Origin: Pseudomonas capeferrum
Lineage (GTDB): Bacteria; Pseudomonadota; Gammaproteobacteria; Pseudomonadales; Pseudomonadaceae
Length of the DNA: 64,000 bases
Assembly (NCBI RefSeq): GCF_013523055.1
Contig: NZ_JAAMQM010000013.1
Coordinates: forward strand, 62,001-126,000
Reading direction: 5' to 3'
Shown here: in pieces, positions 36,541-45,263 of the stretch
How the letters are laid out: every line of letters begins with the position of its first letter
Numbering within the stretch: the stretch's first letter is position 1
Translations under genes and position numbers: made by a program
The notes under the pieces: model-generated
What the model was told of the DNA's origin: nothing
The model's input: the letters and a program-made list of their open reading frames with translations, nothing else
Database searches by the model: none

Positions 36541-36657
36541 TCACGGTAAATACGCCATTCACTCGCCTCAATGGGACGTATGAGAATCACAGGGCATCCT
36601 TTTTTCTCGGTTTCAACTACGCGCCGACCGCGGCTGCGATTGTGATCCCTACAGGGA

Positions 36658-37118
36658 TCAGAGCTGGGCTGGACCGACACTGCGTGGACGCTGCTTTTCA
36701 TACTTCACGTCCCTTTCGTCCACTCTTCCGACACGCTCCCACCCTAGCCGACGATAGAAGCCGTTCGCCCTGATTTCCTCGCTGCCGTCGGTCACCGGAC
36801 TGATACGGTCACGCTGGATGAAGAGTGCCTGTTCCGCCCTCTTCAATAACTGTCGACCAATGCCCAGCCCCTTCGAAAGCGGGCCGTACGAACACGGCGA
36901 ACACCTCTGCCCGTGCCGCATCGATCATGGCGAAGCCCACGGCAACATCATTCACTGCGCCATCCACGCACAAGGCCCTGCGCGATGGCTTCGGTCAGCG
37001 TCTCGGTGGTTATGCCCATTTTCGTCATCTCGTCCCGGGTCAGAGCGTTCTGGGTGACGCTGGTACGGATATCAAACAGTTGTTCTATGTCCTGCACAGT
37101 GGCGACGCGGATTTCATT
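36658..37118 (-). pseudogene. GNAT N-acetyltransferase remnant 1 (two frameshifts)
   Basis: Read in three successive minus frames: EIRVATVQDIEQLFDIRTSVTQNALTR (upstream end), then DGAVNDVAVGFAMIDAARAEVFAVFVRP, then GLGIGRQLLKRAEQALF and ANGFYRRLGWERVGRVDERDVKYEKQ. Together they make a standard 150-residue GNAT with the acetyl-CoA loop, but no single frame spans it and no start codon remains. Confidence 0.72.
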
Positions 37119-37326
37119 TGCATGCGTCTCTTCCCTGGATAGGTATCGCGAAGCATGACGGCATCGCGCCCTGGCAAGTAAACGGCGTTATGACCCCGTA
37201 TTGATCGGACGCGACTCTTGGGAAGCAGAGGTCCGCCACCCAGCTGGCTCCGCTTGTCGCGTCGAGCGCACGATCATCCATTTTCGAGACCCAACGTATA
37301 ACGACAACCTACGCAGGAGATGCGCC

Positions 37327-37695
37327 ATGTACGGTATTCGTCCATTTCATCTGGCCCTGGCCTTGTGCCTCGGCGTTGTGGCACCCATGAGCTTCGCCGA
37401 TACCGATATGGACGGTACCGGTCACAGCAATTCCCCGGAAACCAGCCAGGTTCCCGGCAATGCCAATGGCCCCGAGGAAGGAGCCGACACCGGCGACGGT
37501 AGCGGCAAGGACACCGCGCCCAGCCACGGCCAAAGCCGGGAGAGCACTGGCGGCAAGGGCGGTAACGACACCTCCGCTACCGGCGGTGATGCGACGGATC
37601 GCGGCAAGAGCGCGCCCGGGGTGGGAACGAACGGTTCCGGTGAGACAGGTGGCAATAGCCCTGGCGATGTCAATGGAGGGGCAGGAGGCGGTTAA
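37327..37695 (+). CDS. Small secreted Gly/Ser/Asp-rich protein
   Basis: 122 aa; ATG 37327 is preceded by GCAGGAGATG, a good ribosome binding site, while the upstream part of the frame has none. Residues 1-24 are a clear signal peptide ending SFA. The rest is low-complexity and probably disordered (DTDMDGTGHSN; NGPEEGADTGDGSGKDT; GGNSPGDVNGGAGGG), acidic and rich in glycine. I do not recognise a family. The composition hints at calcium binding or a surface role without proof. Confidence 0.6.
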   Translation: MYGIRPFHLALALCLGVVAPMSFADTDMDGTGHSNSPETSQVPGNANGPEEGADTGDGSGKDTAPSHGQSRESTGGKGGNDTSATGGDATDRGKSAPGVGTNGSGETGGNSPGDVNGGAGGG

Positions 37696-37768
37696 GCCTC
37701 AATCGCGGGGCGGATTACCTCGGAACTGCTCATAGCAGGGTTTCAACCGCTATCGCGTCGGTGATCTT

Positions 37769-37811
37769 CTGCATTCTCGGGAGAGTCCCTTGTACCCGTC
37801 TGAGAATGCAG
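37769..37811. repeat. Short inverted repeat after the Gly-rich gene
   Basis: CTGCATTCTC and GAGAATGCAG, perfect 10-bp arms with a 23-base loop, 74 bp past the stop; possibly a terminator stem, but no T-run follows. Confidence 0.35.
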
Positions 37812-37880
37812 CATGGTCAACTGACACGATGGTTGTGGCTATCCAATAGCATCCGTTTCAAATCGCCTGATCGTTCGCGT

Positions 37881-38264
37881 TCACTCGATTACGCCATTAT
37901 TCTTGGTCGAGTCCAGCGGCAGTCGCATTCTTTCAGGTTGGTCCGCCACCCTGGACGCCAAGGTGCAAGGCGGCAGATCCTCAAGCCAGACGAAGCCGAC
38001 CTTGTCGTACAGCGATCGCGCGGCGCTGTTCGATTTCAATACGGTGAGTTGGATGCAAGCGAATCCCGCCTCCCTGCAATGATCGACAACGGCGCCAAGC
38101 AGTGCGGCGCCATAGCCGCGGCGGCGAAAATCCCGCGTGACCTGCATGCCGAGATACCGACGTGTCGCTATCTCCGGGACGGCAAAAGCTCTCCGGATAG
38201 GCTTCGGCAGAACCTGCGATCTGGCCTTCGATCTCCAGTACATGAACCGGCCAGATGCAGTTTT
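37881..38264 (-). pseudogene. GNAT N-acetyltransferase remnant 2 (5' truncated, frameshifted)
   Basis: The C-terminal frame VPEIATRRYLGMQVTRDFRRRGYGAALL, then VVDHCREAGFACIQLTVLKSNSAARSLYDKVGFVW, is a recognisable GNAT. The preceding piece, CIWPVHVLEIEGQIAGSAEAYPE, is in another frame. Everything upstream is replaced by the long inverted repeat beginning at 38267, so the gene has lost its start. Confidence 0.68.
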
Positions 38265-38266
38265 TA

Positions 38267-38800
38267 GGGCATGTCGGTGGATTTTCAGCGCTTTTGAGCT
38301 CGAGCGCCGCCCGCGCGGCGCTTCGCGCGGTGCATGTCGGTAGATCTTCAGCGCTCTTGAGATCGAGCGCTGCCCGCGCGGCGCTTCGCGCGGTGCCTGT
38401 CATGGTATTTTCAGCGCCCTCGGGATCGAGCGCCGCCCGCGCGGCGCTTCGCGGGTAAATCGCATCGGCGAACCGCCGCTCCCACATTTGTTGCACCGTG
38501 CCATGGCCTGATAGACCGAGGTCTTAGCCTTTGTTTGTATGGCAAGGATAATGAGGTGCCAACAACAGCCTTGATGCAGTCTTTAGCCATACACCAAGGC
38601 TGACAACTCCAATCTCACAGGCCATGGCACGGTGCAACAAATGTGGGAGCGGCGGTTCGCCGATGCGATTTACCCGCGAAGCGCCGCGCGGGCGGTGCTC
38701 GATCCCGAGGGCGCTGAAAATACCATGACAGATACCGGGCGAAGCGCCGCGCGGGCGGCGCTCGATCTCAAGAGCGCCGAAAATCCAATGGCATGCGCAT
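38267..38800. repeat. Very long inverted repeat with tandem GC-rich units
   Basis: Left arm 38397-38510 and right arm 38617-38730 are inverted copies over 114 bp with about one mismatch. Weaker pairing continues outward to about 38270 and 38795. Each arm carries 60-65-bp tandem units built on GAGCGCCGCCCGCGCGGCG, CTTCGCG and TTTTCAGCGC. The 106-base centre has its own stem (AGCC..TGTATGGC / GCCATACA..AAGGCT). The whole lies between a broken GNAT and an MFS gene; no protein is encoded. Confidence 0.8.
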
Positions 38801-38817
38801 GACAGCCATCACGCCAC

Positions 38818-39996
38818 TCAAGCACACTTCCCTACCACACGCCGCGCAACCAGGGGCCGAGCCAGGCTAAGCAGCCCCAACAAGGCCATCCCCGCCCCCA
38901 CCCACAACGGCGCACGCAAGCCAAGACCAGCATCGATCACCGTCCCTCCCGCCCAACTGCCTAGGGCCAACCCCGCGGTAATCACTGAAGTGTGCAGCGT
39001 ATTGACCAGCGCCCCCGGCTCGGCGGCTTTCATTACGCGCGCGACCATCGCTGGATTCAAGGCTACACCGGTCAGCCCGAGGGCGATGAAGCAGGTGAGG
39101 TTCAACCAGCGCGCATCGCCGGCCAGGGCAAAGCCGCCCAGCGCCAGGACCATCAAGGCCAGACCCCAGCCCAGCGCGGGGATGGTATGCCGATCGGCGA
39201 TGCGTCCCACCAGCATGTTGCCCAGCAGGTTCGCCACGCCATACAGCGCCAGCAAAGGCGCGACCTGACCCGGAGCCACGCCTACTTCCTGGATCAGGAT
39301 TGGCGTGCAGTAGCTGAAGGCGGCGAAGGTAGCGCCGATGATCAGGCCGCTGGTGAGGTAGGCGCCCCAGAGGCTGCGATTGTGCAAGGTCGCCCATTGC
39401 CGAGCCAGCGCGGGCGCGCTCGTCGCTTCGTCCTTGGGCAAGCGCAAGGCCGTCAGTGCGGTACAGATCAGGGCCAGCCCTACCACCAGCCAGGAGCTGG
39501 CGCGCCAGCCGAAATGCTGTTCGACCCAGGCGGTCATGGGCACCCCGGCGACAGGTGAGAGCATCAGCCCGGCCAGTACCACCGACATCGCCCTGCCCCG
39601 TGACTGGAGAACGACCAGGCCGGCGCAGAGGGTCATGCACAGGCCGATGCAGGCGGCGCTGGCCACGCCCATCAGGATGCGCGCCAGGACCAGCACGGCG
39701 TAGCTTGGCGCCGCGGCTGCCAGTGCCCCGGCTGCCACATAGACAAAAAGAAGTCCCACCAGCGCCTGTTTGCTGCCGATGCCGCGCGCCAATAGCAGGA
39801 CCGTGACGGGTGGGCCGCCGAGGGCCATGCCCAAGGCATAGAAGGCGATGAGGTTACCGACCTGGGCCAGGCTTACCGAAAAGGCATCGGCCAGGGCCGG
39901 CATCATGCCCGCGATCATGAATTCGGCGGTGACCAGCGAGAAGATCGTCAGGCCCAGCAGATAGACCGTGGAGGGCAGTTTAGAGCGGTTCGTCAT
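38818..39996 (-). CDS. DHA1-type MFS efflux transporter
   Basis: 392 aa, 12 expected membrane segments. LTIFSLVTAEFMIAGMMPALADAF (first helix) and YALGMALGGPPVTVLLLARG belong to the AraJ/Cmx-like branch of MFS exporters; the second half starts near LHNRSLWGAYLTSGLIIGA. All expected blocks are present and no frame breaks are seen, unlike several neighbours. The substrate cannot be told. Its stop lies next to the long inverted repeat. Confidence 0.8.
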   Translation of the reverse strand: MTNRSKLPSTVYLLGLTIFSLVTAEFMIAGMMPALADAFSVSLAQVGNLIAFYALGMALGGPPVTVLLLARGIGSKQALVGLLFVYVAAGALAAAAPSYAVLVLARILMGVASAACIGLCMTLCAGLVVLQSRGRAMSVVLAGLMLSPVAGVPMTAWVEQHFGWRASSWLVVGLALICTALTALRLPKDEATSAPALARQWATLHNRSLWGAYLTSGLIIGATFAAFSYCTPILIQEVGVAPGQVAPLLALYGVANLLGNMLVGRIADRHTIPALGWGLALMVLALGGFALAGDARWLNLTCFIALGLTGVALNPAMVARVMKAAEPGALVNTLHTSVITAGLALGSWAGGTVIDAGLGLRAPLWVGAGMALLGLLSLARPLVARRVVGKCA

Positions 39997-40225
39997 GGAT
40001 ATCTCGAGCAGGAATCAAGCCCGCCACCCTAGACAATGTTGACCGACAGGTCAAATAGCGGTTGAGCATGAGCTCATGGCAGAAGACATGAGGCGGTACG
40101 CATCGTCCTCGATTGGAGGATGGATCGGCATTGAAGAGGCATAAAGGGTAATGCCAGCGAGTTAGGGATAGTCATCGACTTTTAGTGGCTGGGGCTTGGT
40201 CTTACGCTTTCAGATCTCCTGGGAA

Positions 40226-40318
40226 GCCGATGGCCCTGTCGCGGGACAAGCCCGCTCGCCACCGGAGCGCGCCGAGCATCAGTGGCGAGCGGGCTTGTCC
40301 CGCGACAGGGCCATCGGC
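40226..40318. repeat. REP-type hairpin, perfect 37-bp arms
   Basis: Arms 40226-40262 and 40282-40318 are perfect inverted copies containing CTGTCGCGGGACAAGCCCGC, with a 19-base loop. It lies in the otherwise empty 39997-40433 interval. Sequence style matches intergenic REP elements of Pseudomonas; the core GGACAAGCC also occurs in the 45-kb inverted repeat. Confidence 0.75.
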
Positions 40319-40433
40319 GTCAAAGAAAGTCGGCCAGATGACATTGGACGCCAGGAGCGACTTTTCACCCCTGGCTCCCACTTCCGTGTAAGCACCGCCG
40401 CCACCCTTCAGGCCTGCGACTCCTGCTGCTCTC

Positions 40434-40745
40434 TTACCTGCGACTCTCGCCGCGACGATGATCGAAGCCATGTGCATGGGCCTTGCCATGGTGTCGCTCC
40501 ACATGGCCACGCGACGGCGGATCGAACCGGCGAATCTCGTGCCTTGGCTTGGCCACCACGTATGCCACAGGTTGGTGGCGCACCACGTGACGAGGTGGTG
40601 TCGGGTGGCCATGAGGGTGAGCGCGATGCTCATGGGCTGGCGCGGACACGACGGGCACCATTACAGGCCGCGGGTTGGCCGATGTCACGCCTGCGACCAG
40701 AAGGCAAGCGGACAGGATGAGGGTCTTGGTCATTGTCGAAATCAT
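40434..40745 (-). CDS. Small His-rich exported protein
   Basis: 103 aa from ATG 40745, preceded by CAGAGGAGACACC, a strong ribosome binding site. Residues 1-24 form a signal peptide (TKTLILSACLLVAGVTSA). The mature part is rich in His, Arg and Pro (HEHRAHPHGHPTPPRHVVRH; HVERHHGKAHAHGFDHRRG). I do not recognise a family. Metal binding in the periplasm is suggested by the histidines only. Confidence 0.6.
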   Translation of the reverse strand: MISTMTKTLILSACLLVAGVTSANPRPVMVPVVSAPAHEHRAHPHGHPTPPRHVVRHQPVAYVVAKPRHEIRRFDPPSRGHVERHHGKAHAHGFDHRRGESRR

Positions 40746-40921
40746 GGTGTCTCCTCTGGCGCTGTTCAGGTTCGCCATGGGTGTATGAAACACCGATTTC
40801 GCGTAAGCGGATGTCCACGATCGGTAAAGGTTGGGTAAAGCGCTCAGCCCGATCCCAGGGTTTTGCCAGTCCGGACCTGGGCGTATCGCACATCCCGCCC
40901 CGCTCCACGCCACTGCTTCCC

Positions 40922-41343
40922 ATGCACACGCCTAACCTCATCCTGCTGTACGTCGAAGACCCAGAGCGCAGCCGTCTTTTCTACGAGCAATTGCTCAAGC
41001 GAAGCGCTTCGTCAGCCTTTCCGACTATGTCGCCTGATCGCTCGGTAACGGACTGAGCTTGGGCTTGTGGTCGGCAAGCGCCAGGGATTTCGTCTCGGGA
41101 GAACAAGACCACCGTGGCGAGCTGGGTCTGCTGGTGGAAGATGACGAACAGGTCCGCCACCTCCACGACGAGTGGAGCGCGGCGGGCCTGGTCATCGAAC
41201 AACCATGCTCAATGCCGACCTGCTCGGGGGCAAGCTCGAGCCGACTGTCAGCTCGATGCTCGCTCGCACACGCGGTGTTCGGCCTTACCTTCGTGGCGTC
41301 GGACCCCGATGGGCCTCGGCTGCGGGTGTGTATACCCGACTGA
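40922..41343 (+). pseudogene. VOC-family (glyoxalase/bleomycin-resistance-like) remnant
   Basis: MHTPNLILLYVEDPERSRLFYEQLLKR.ASSAFPT opens a VOC protein that shifts frame near 41030. It resumes as GLWSASARDFVSGEQDHRGELGLLVEDDEQVRHLHDEW, then is interrupted after VIEQP by about 20 extra codons, and ends in AVFGLTFVASDPDGPRLRVCIPD. The 3' end is duplicated in each unit of the following tandem array. Confidence 0.72.
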
Positions 41344-42745
41344 GCGGCCCAGTGGCACATCTTCTCACCGCAGGGATCAGCGGCTACGCATCATCGCCAG
41401 CGCCAGGAGGACGGCCAGCGCCGCATGAAACAGCCCTTATCTCATTGATTCAGCAGATCATTGTGGGAGCGGGTTTACCCGCGAAGCAGGCACCGCGGTA
41501 TCTGGCACCGGCTTCGCCGGTGTTCGCGGGTGAACCCGCTCCCACAAGAGATGCACTGCCCTTGCAGGCCTTGCTCTCTGCGCGATAGCGGCGAGTGAGG
41601 AATTTTTACTACCAGATGGCCGTGGCAATCCAGCCCGACACACGCGGCGTCCGTCTTACCTTCGTGGCGCTGGACCCCGATGGGCATCGGCTGCGGGTGT
41701 GTACACCCGACTGAGCGGCCTAGTGGCACAGCTTCTCACCGCAGGGTCAGCGACTACGCATCATCGCCAGCGCCAGGTGGACGGCCAGCGCCGCATGAAC
41801 AACTTTATCTCATTGATTCAGCAGATCATTGTGGGAGCGGGTTTACCCGCGAAGCAGGCACCGCGGTATCTGGCACCGGCTTCGCCGGTGTTCGCGGGTA
41901 AACCCGCTCCCACAAGAGATGCACTGCCCTTGCAGGCCTTGCTCTCTGCGCGTTAGCGGCGAGGGAAGAATTTTTATTATCAGATGGTTGTGGGAATCCA
42001 GCCCGGCACACGCGGCGTCCGTCTTACCTTCGTGGCGCTGGATCCCGATGGGCATCGGCTGCCGGTGTGTACACCCGACTGAGCGGCCTAGTGGCACCTC
42101 TTCTCACCACAGGGATCAGCGGCTACGCATCATCGCCAGCGCCAGAAGACGGCCAGCGCCGCATGAAACAATCGCTATCTCATTGATTCAGCAGATCATT
42201 GTGGGAGCGGGTTTACCCGCGAAGCAGGCACCGCGGTATCTGGCACCGGCTTCGCCGGTGTTCGCGGGTGAACCCGCTCCCACAAGATATGCACTGCTCT
42301 TGCAGGCCTTGCTCCGTGCGCGTTAGCGGCGAGGGAAGAATTTTTATTATCAGATGGTTGTGGGAATCCAGCCCGGCACACGCGGCGTCCGTCTTACCTT
42401 CGTGGCGCCGGACCCCGATGGGCATCGGCTGCCGGTGTGTACACCCGACTGAGCGGCCTAGTGGCACCTCTTCTCACCACAGAGATCAGTGGCTACGCAT
42501 CATCGCCAGCGCCAGGAGGACGGCCAGCGCCGCATGAAACAACCTTTATCTCATTGATTCAGCAGATCATTGTGGGAGCGGGTTTACCCGCGAAGCAGGC
42601 ACCGCGGTATCTGGCACCGGCTTCGCCGGTGTTCGCGGGTGAACCCGCTCCCACAAGAGATGCACTGCCCTTGCAGGCCTTGCTCTCTGCGCGATAGCGG
42701 CGAGTGAGGAATTTTTACTACCAGATAGCCGTGGCAATCCAGCCC
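41268..42745. repeat. Four-copy tandem array of a unit of about 370 bp
   Basis: The landmark TTACCTTCGTGGCG recurs at 41285, 41656, 42024 and 42394, and GTGGGAGCGGGTTTACCCGC at 41463, 41831, 42201 and 42572, giving periods of 368-371 bp. Each unit holds the 3' end of the VOC gene, a spacer, a double REP hairpin (arms GTGGGAGCGGGTT../..AACCCGCTCCCAC) and the last codons of the MFS gene in reverse. Open frames inside are repeat artefacts. This is not CRISPR: units are far too long. Confidence 0.85.
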
Positions 42746-43540
42746 AATGCACCGAGCCCCAGATGGCCGATGCCCAGCCCACCGAGGATCGCGCCCAGGC
42801 CGATACCAGCATTGGCCGCCGAGATGTTCAGGGTAGCGGCCAGCGCCTGCGCCTGAGCGCCTGCCTGCATGACTCGCACTTGGCACACCGGGAACAGTGC
42901 CGTGTAGGCGACACCCCAGAGCACCAGAGCGCCGATGAGCCAAGCGTGCTGCCCCGCCAACGGCACGGCGGCGGTCATGCCGATACCCAGCAGCACCAGG
43001 AAGAACACCATCGCGCCCAAGGGGCTGCGGTCCACCCACTTGCCGCCCCACTGGTTGCCTAGCATGCCGACGGCGCCGAAGCCCATGAGCCACCAGCCGA
43101 CCTGGCTGGGCCCGACGCCTGCCAAACTCTGGAGGATATCCGCCAGGTAGGTGTAGGCCGTGAACATGGCGGTGAAGGTCAGGACCGACAGCAACACATG
43201 GGCAAGGAAGCGTGGCTGCTTGAGAATATCGTTCTGTTTCCCACCTTTGGCCCTGGCCGGCGACGAGGGCAGCGTCGGCATGCACAATTGCATCAGCCCG
43301 GCGATGACCAGCGAGATGGCCGCCAGGACCCAGAAGCAGCCGCGCTAGCCCAGGGTATCCGCCGCGACGGTGCCCAGCGAAACGCCGAACACCAGGGCCG
43401 CAGAAATCCCCAGGTAAACGCGCGATACGGCCTTGCCGGACTGGCCCGGACCGGCCAATTGACTCGCCGTTTCACTCGCGGTCCCCAGAACACCGGCAAG
43501 CCGAGCGCGGGGATGAACCGCGCCACGGCCATGACCCAGA
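42718..43540 (-). pseudogene. MFS transporter remnant (5' deleted, frameshift, stop codon)
   Basis: The C-terminal half is intact in frame from CFWVLAAISLVIAGLMQLCM to GLGALGWIATAIW. Just upstream the reading LADTLG-TAG-RG shows a TAG where a Trp codon is expected (about 43347). Further upstream SQLAGPGQSGKAVSRVYLGISAALVFGVSLGT is in frame with it, but WVMAVARFIPALGLPVFWG is in another. Nothing of the first membrane segments remains beyond about 43540, where LysR sequence begins. Confidence 0.78.
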
Positions 43541-43542
43541 TC

Positions 43543-44080
43543 CTTTTCCGATCGCTTCGTCGATCCTGTCCATGAAGGTATCGATATCGTCGTGCGCATC
43601 GGCGAGGGCGACGCCTGGCCCGCGGCACTGGGACGTCGGTACATCGGCGCCCAGCGCCTGGTCTTCTGCGCCGCGCCGCGTTACCTCGCCGAGCACGGGT
43701 TCCCTGCCGCCATCGCGGAGCTGGAAACGCACCACTGCATTGCCTATGGCCAAGCGGATGGGCAGGTGGGCCCATGGTTCTTCAAGGGCCGCCAACCGGG
43801 CGATCAGGAGCGCAGAGTGGTGCATCCGAGGATCGCGGTAGGCGATGGAGAAGGCGAAGTGTCGGCCACGCTCGAAGGTTACGGCATTGCCCAACTGCCG
43901 ACCTGGCTCGTGCAGCGGCATCTGGACGAAGGCAGGCTGGTCGAGGTATTGCCGGAACTCGCCACCGAGGGTCTGCCGATGAACCTGGTGTGGTTGAAAG
44001 CGCGTGAGGCATTACCGAAAGTCAGTACCTTGCTCGATTATCTGCAAGAACGGCTGGCACCTCATGGCCGTGTGGGGTAA
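43543..44080 (+). pseudogene. LysR-family regulator remnant (DNA-binding domain deleted)
   Basis: An open frame from FSDRFVDPVHEGIDIVVRIG through APRYLAEHG, YGIAQLPTWLVQRHLDEGRLVEVLP to LDYLQERLAPHGRVG covers the effector-binding domain of a LysR regulator. The helix-turn-helix and first part of the effector domain (about 110 residues) are missing and the sequence abuts the 5'-truncated MFS gene on the other strand. A short ORF from GTG 43592 is possible but unlikely to be functional. Confidence 0.75.
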
Positions 44081-44299
44081 CCAGTGCTTCCAACGGTCGA
44101 CGCCTGCCAAGGGGGTGTTGGATGCGACCCCTGCGAGCCCGCGGGCTTCGACACAGAGTGTCCACGACAGCAATACCCTGGCAAGCATGCGTGTCATGAT
44201 CGATCGATGCCTGACGCCGTGCCCAGCGCTCTTTGCCGACAGTCCCGCTGGCTTGTACCATACGGTATTGATGGCCATCACCCTGCCGGACGGCAAATC

Positions 44300-44944
44300 A
44301 TGATCCAGTCCGACCTCGACCTGTTCGGCTCCCAACCGCAGCGTCTTGCCAGCCACACCGTGTTGCTGCCTGGTTTCGTCCTGAGCGAAGTGGAGGCCGT
44401 GCTCGACGCCTTGCGCCCGGTGCTGCGCGCCTCGCCGTTTCGCCACATGCAGACGCCGGGCGGGTTACGCATGGCGGTGGCGTTGAGCAATTGCGGCGCG
44501 CTGGGCTGGGTCAGCGACGAAAAGGGCTATCGCTACGATCCGATCGACCCCATGACCGGCAAGCCCTGGCCCGGCCTGCCACCCGTGCTGTTCGGCATCG
44601 CCGGCCGTGCGGCGGCGGCTGCCGGGTTCGAGCGGTTCGAGCCCGATGCCTGCCTGATCAACCATTACCTGCCAGGGAATCGCCTGAGCCTGCATCAGGA
44701 TCGTGACGAACATGATTTCAGCCAGCCGATCGTGTCGATCTCCCTTGGATTGCCGGCGCTATTTTTGTTCGGTGGGTCGAGCCGTGGCGAACGCACGCAG
44801 CGCATTCCGTTGAGTCATGGGGATGTTCTGGTCTGGGGTGGGGAGGATCGGTTGCGGTTTCATGGGGTATTGCCGGTAAAGCCTGGCGTTCATCCGCGGT
44901 TGGGGGAGCGGCGTATCAACCTGACGTTGCGCAAGGCGGGGTGA
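44300..44944 (+). CDS. alkB: AlkB, DNA/RNA alkylation repair dioxygenase
   Basis: 214 aa Fe(II)/2-oxoglutarate dioxygenase that removes N1-methyladenine and N3-methylcytosine lesions. Residues NHYLPGNRLSLHQDRDEHDF carry the HxD iron ligands, LRFHGVLPVKPGVHP the distal His, and ERRINLTLRKAG the 2-oxoglutarate arginines. MQTPGGLRMAVALSNCG matches the substrate lid. ATG 44300 (MIQSDLDLFG) gives the usual length; the frame reaches 44084 without support. No ada gene is adjacent. Confidence 0.87.
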   Translation: MIQSDLDLFGSQPQRLASHTVLLPGFVLSEVEAVLDALRPVLRASPFRHMQTPGGLRMAVALSNCGALGWVSDEKGYRYDPIDPMTGKPWPGLPPVLFGIAGRAAAAAGFERFEPDACLINHYLPGNRLSLHQDRDEHDFSQPIVSISLGLPALFLFGGSSRGERTQRIPLSHGDVLVWGGEDRLRFHGVLPVKPGVHPRLGERRINLTLRKAG

Positions 44945-45025
44945 TGCGGGGGGTATGACCAAGAGGGTTGAGGCAACCAGTAGGTATCGCGTTTCCTCCT
45001 CTAGCTTGGTAACTGGACTATCTGC

Positions 45026-45198
45026 ATTGCCAGGCGACCCCTTCGGGCTCGATCGCAGGACAAGCCAGCTCGCCACCGGTTAGCGGCAGCTCACGCCTAT
45101 GTGGCAAAACATGGGCTCGCTAGCAAATTTGTGTGCACCGCTAGCCGGTGGCGAGCTGGCTTGTCCTGCGATCGAGCCCGAAGGGGTCGCCTGGCAAT
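45026..45198. repeat. Perfect 54-bp inverted repeat between alkB and csgG
   Basis: Arms 45026-45079 and 45145-45198 are exact inverted copies (left arm starts ATTGCCAGGCGACCCCTTCG) with a 65-base loop. It fills most of the 44945-45263 gap between convergent genes and could terminate both. It shares the REP-like core GGACAAGCC with the 40.2-kb hairpin. Confidence 0.8.
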
Positions 45199-45263
45199 GA
45201 ATTCAGCCCAACCAACCCGATAGCGGTGGAAACATCGATGTAGTACCACCCAAAACGTCTACC

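Noticed and set aside
37981-38496. 171-codon frame reading through the long inverted repeat
   Set aside because: Its N-terminal part is the translation of tandem GC-rich repeat units (AARAALDL...); only the GNAT piece is gene-derived.
41699-42697. Small ORFs of 60-165 codons inside the tandem array
   Set aside because: They repeat with the array, read through REP hairpins and the reversed MFS end, and have no independent start signals.
41268-42745. CRISPR array
   Set aside because: Repeats are units of about 370 bp in direct tandem with REP hairpins, not 28-37-bp repeats with unique spacers, and no cas genes are present.
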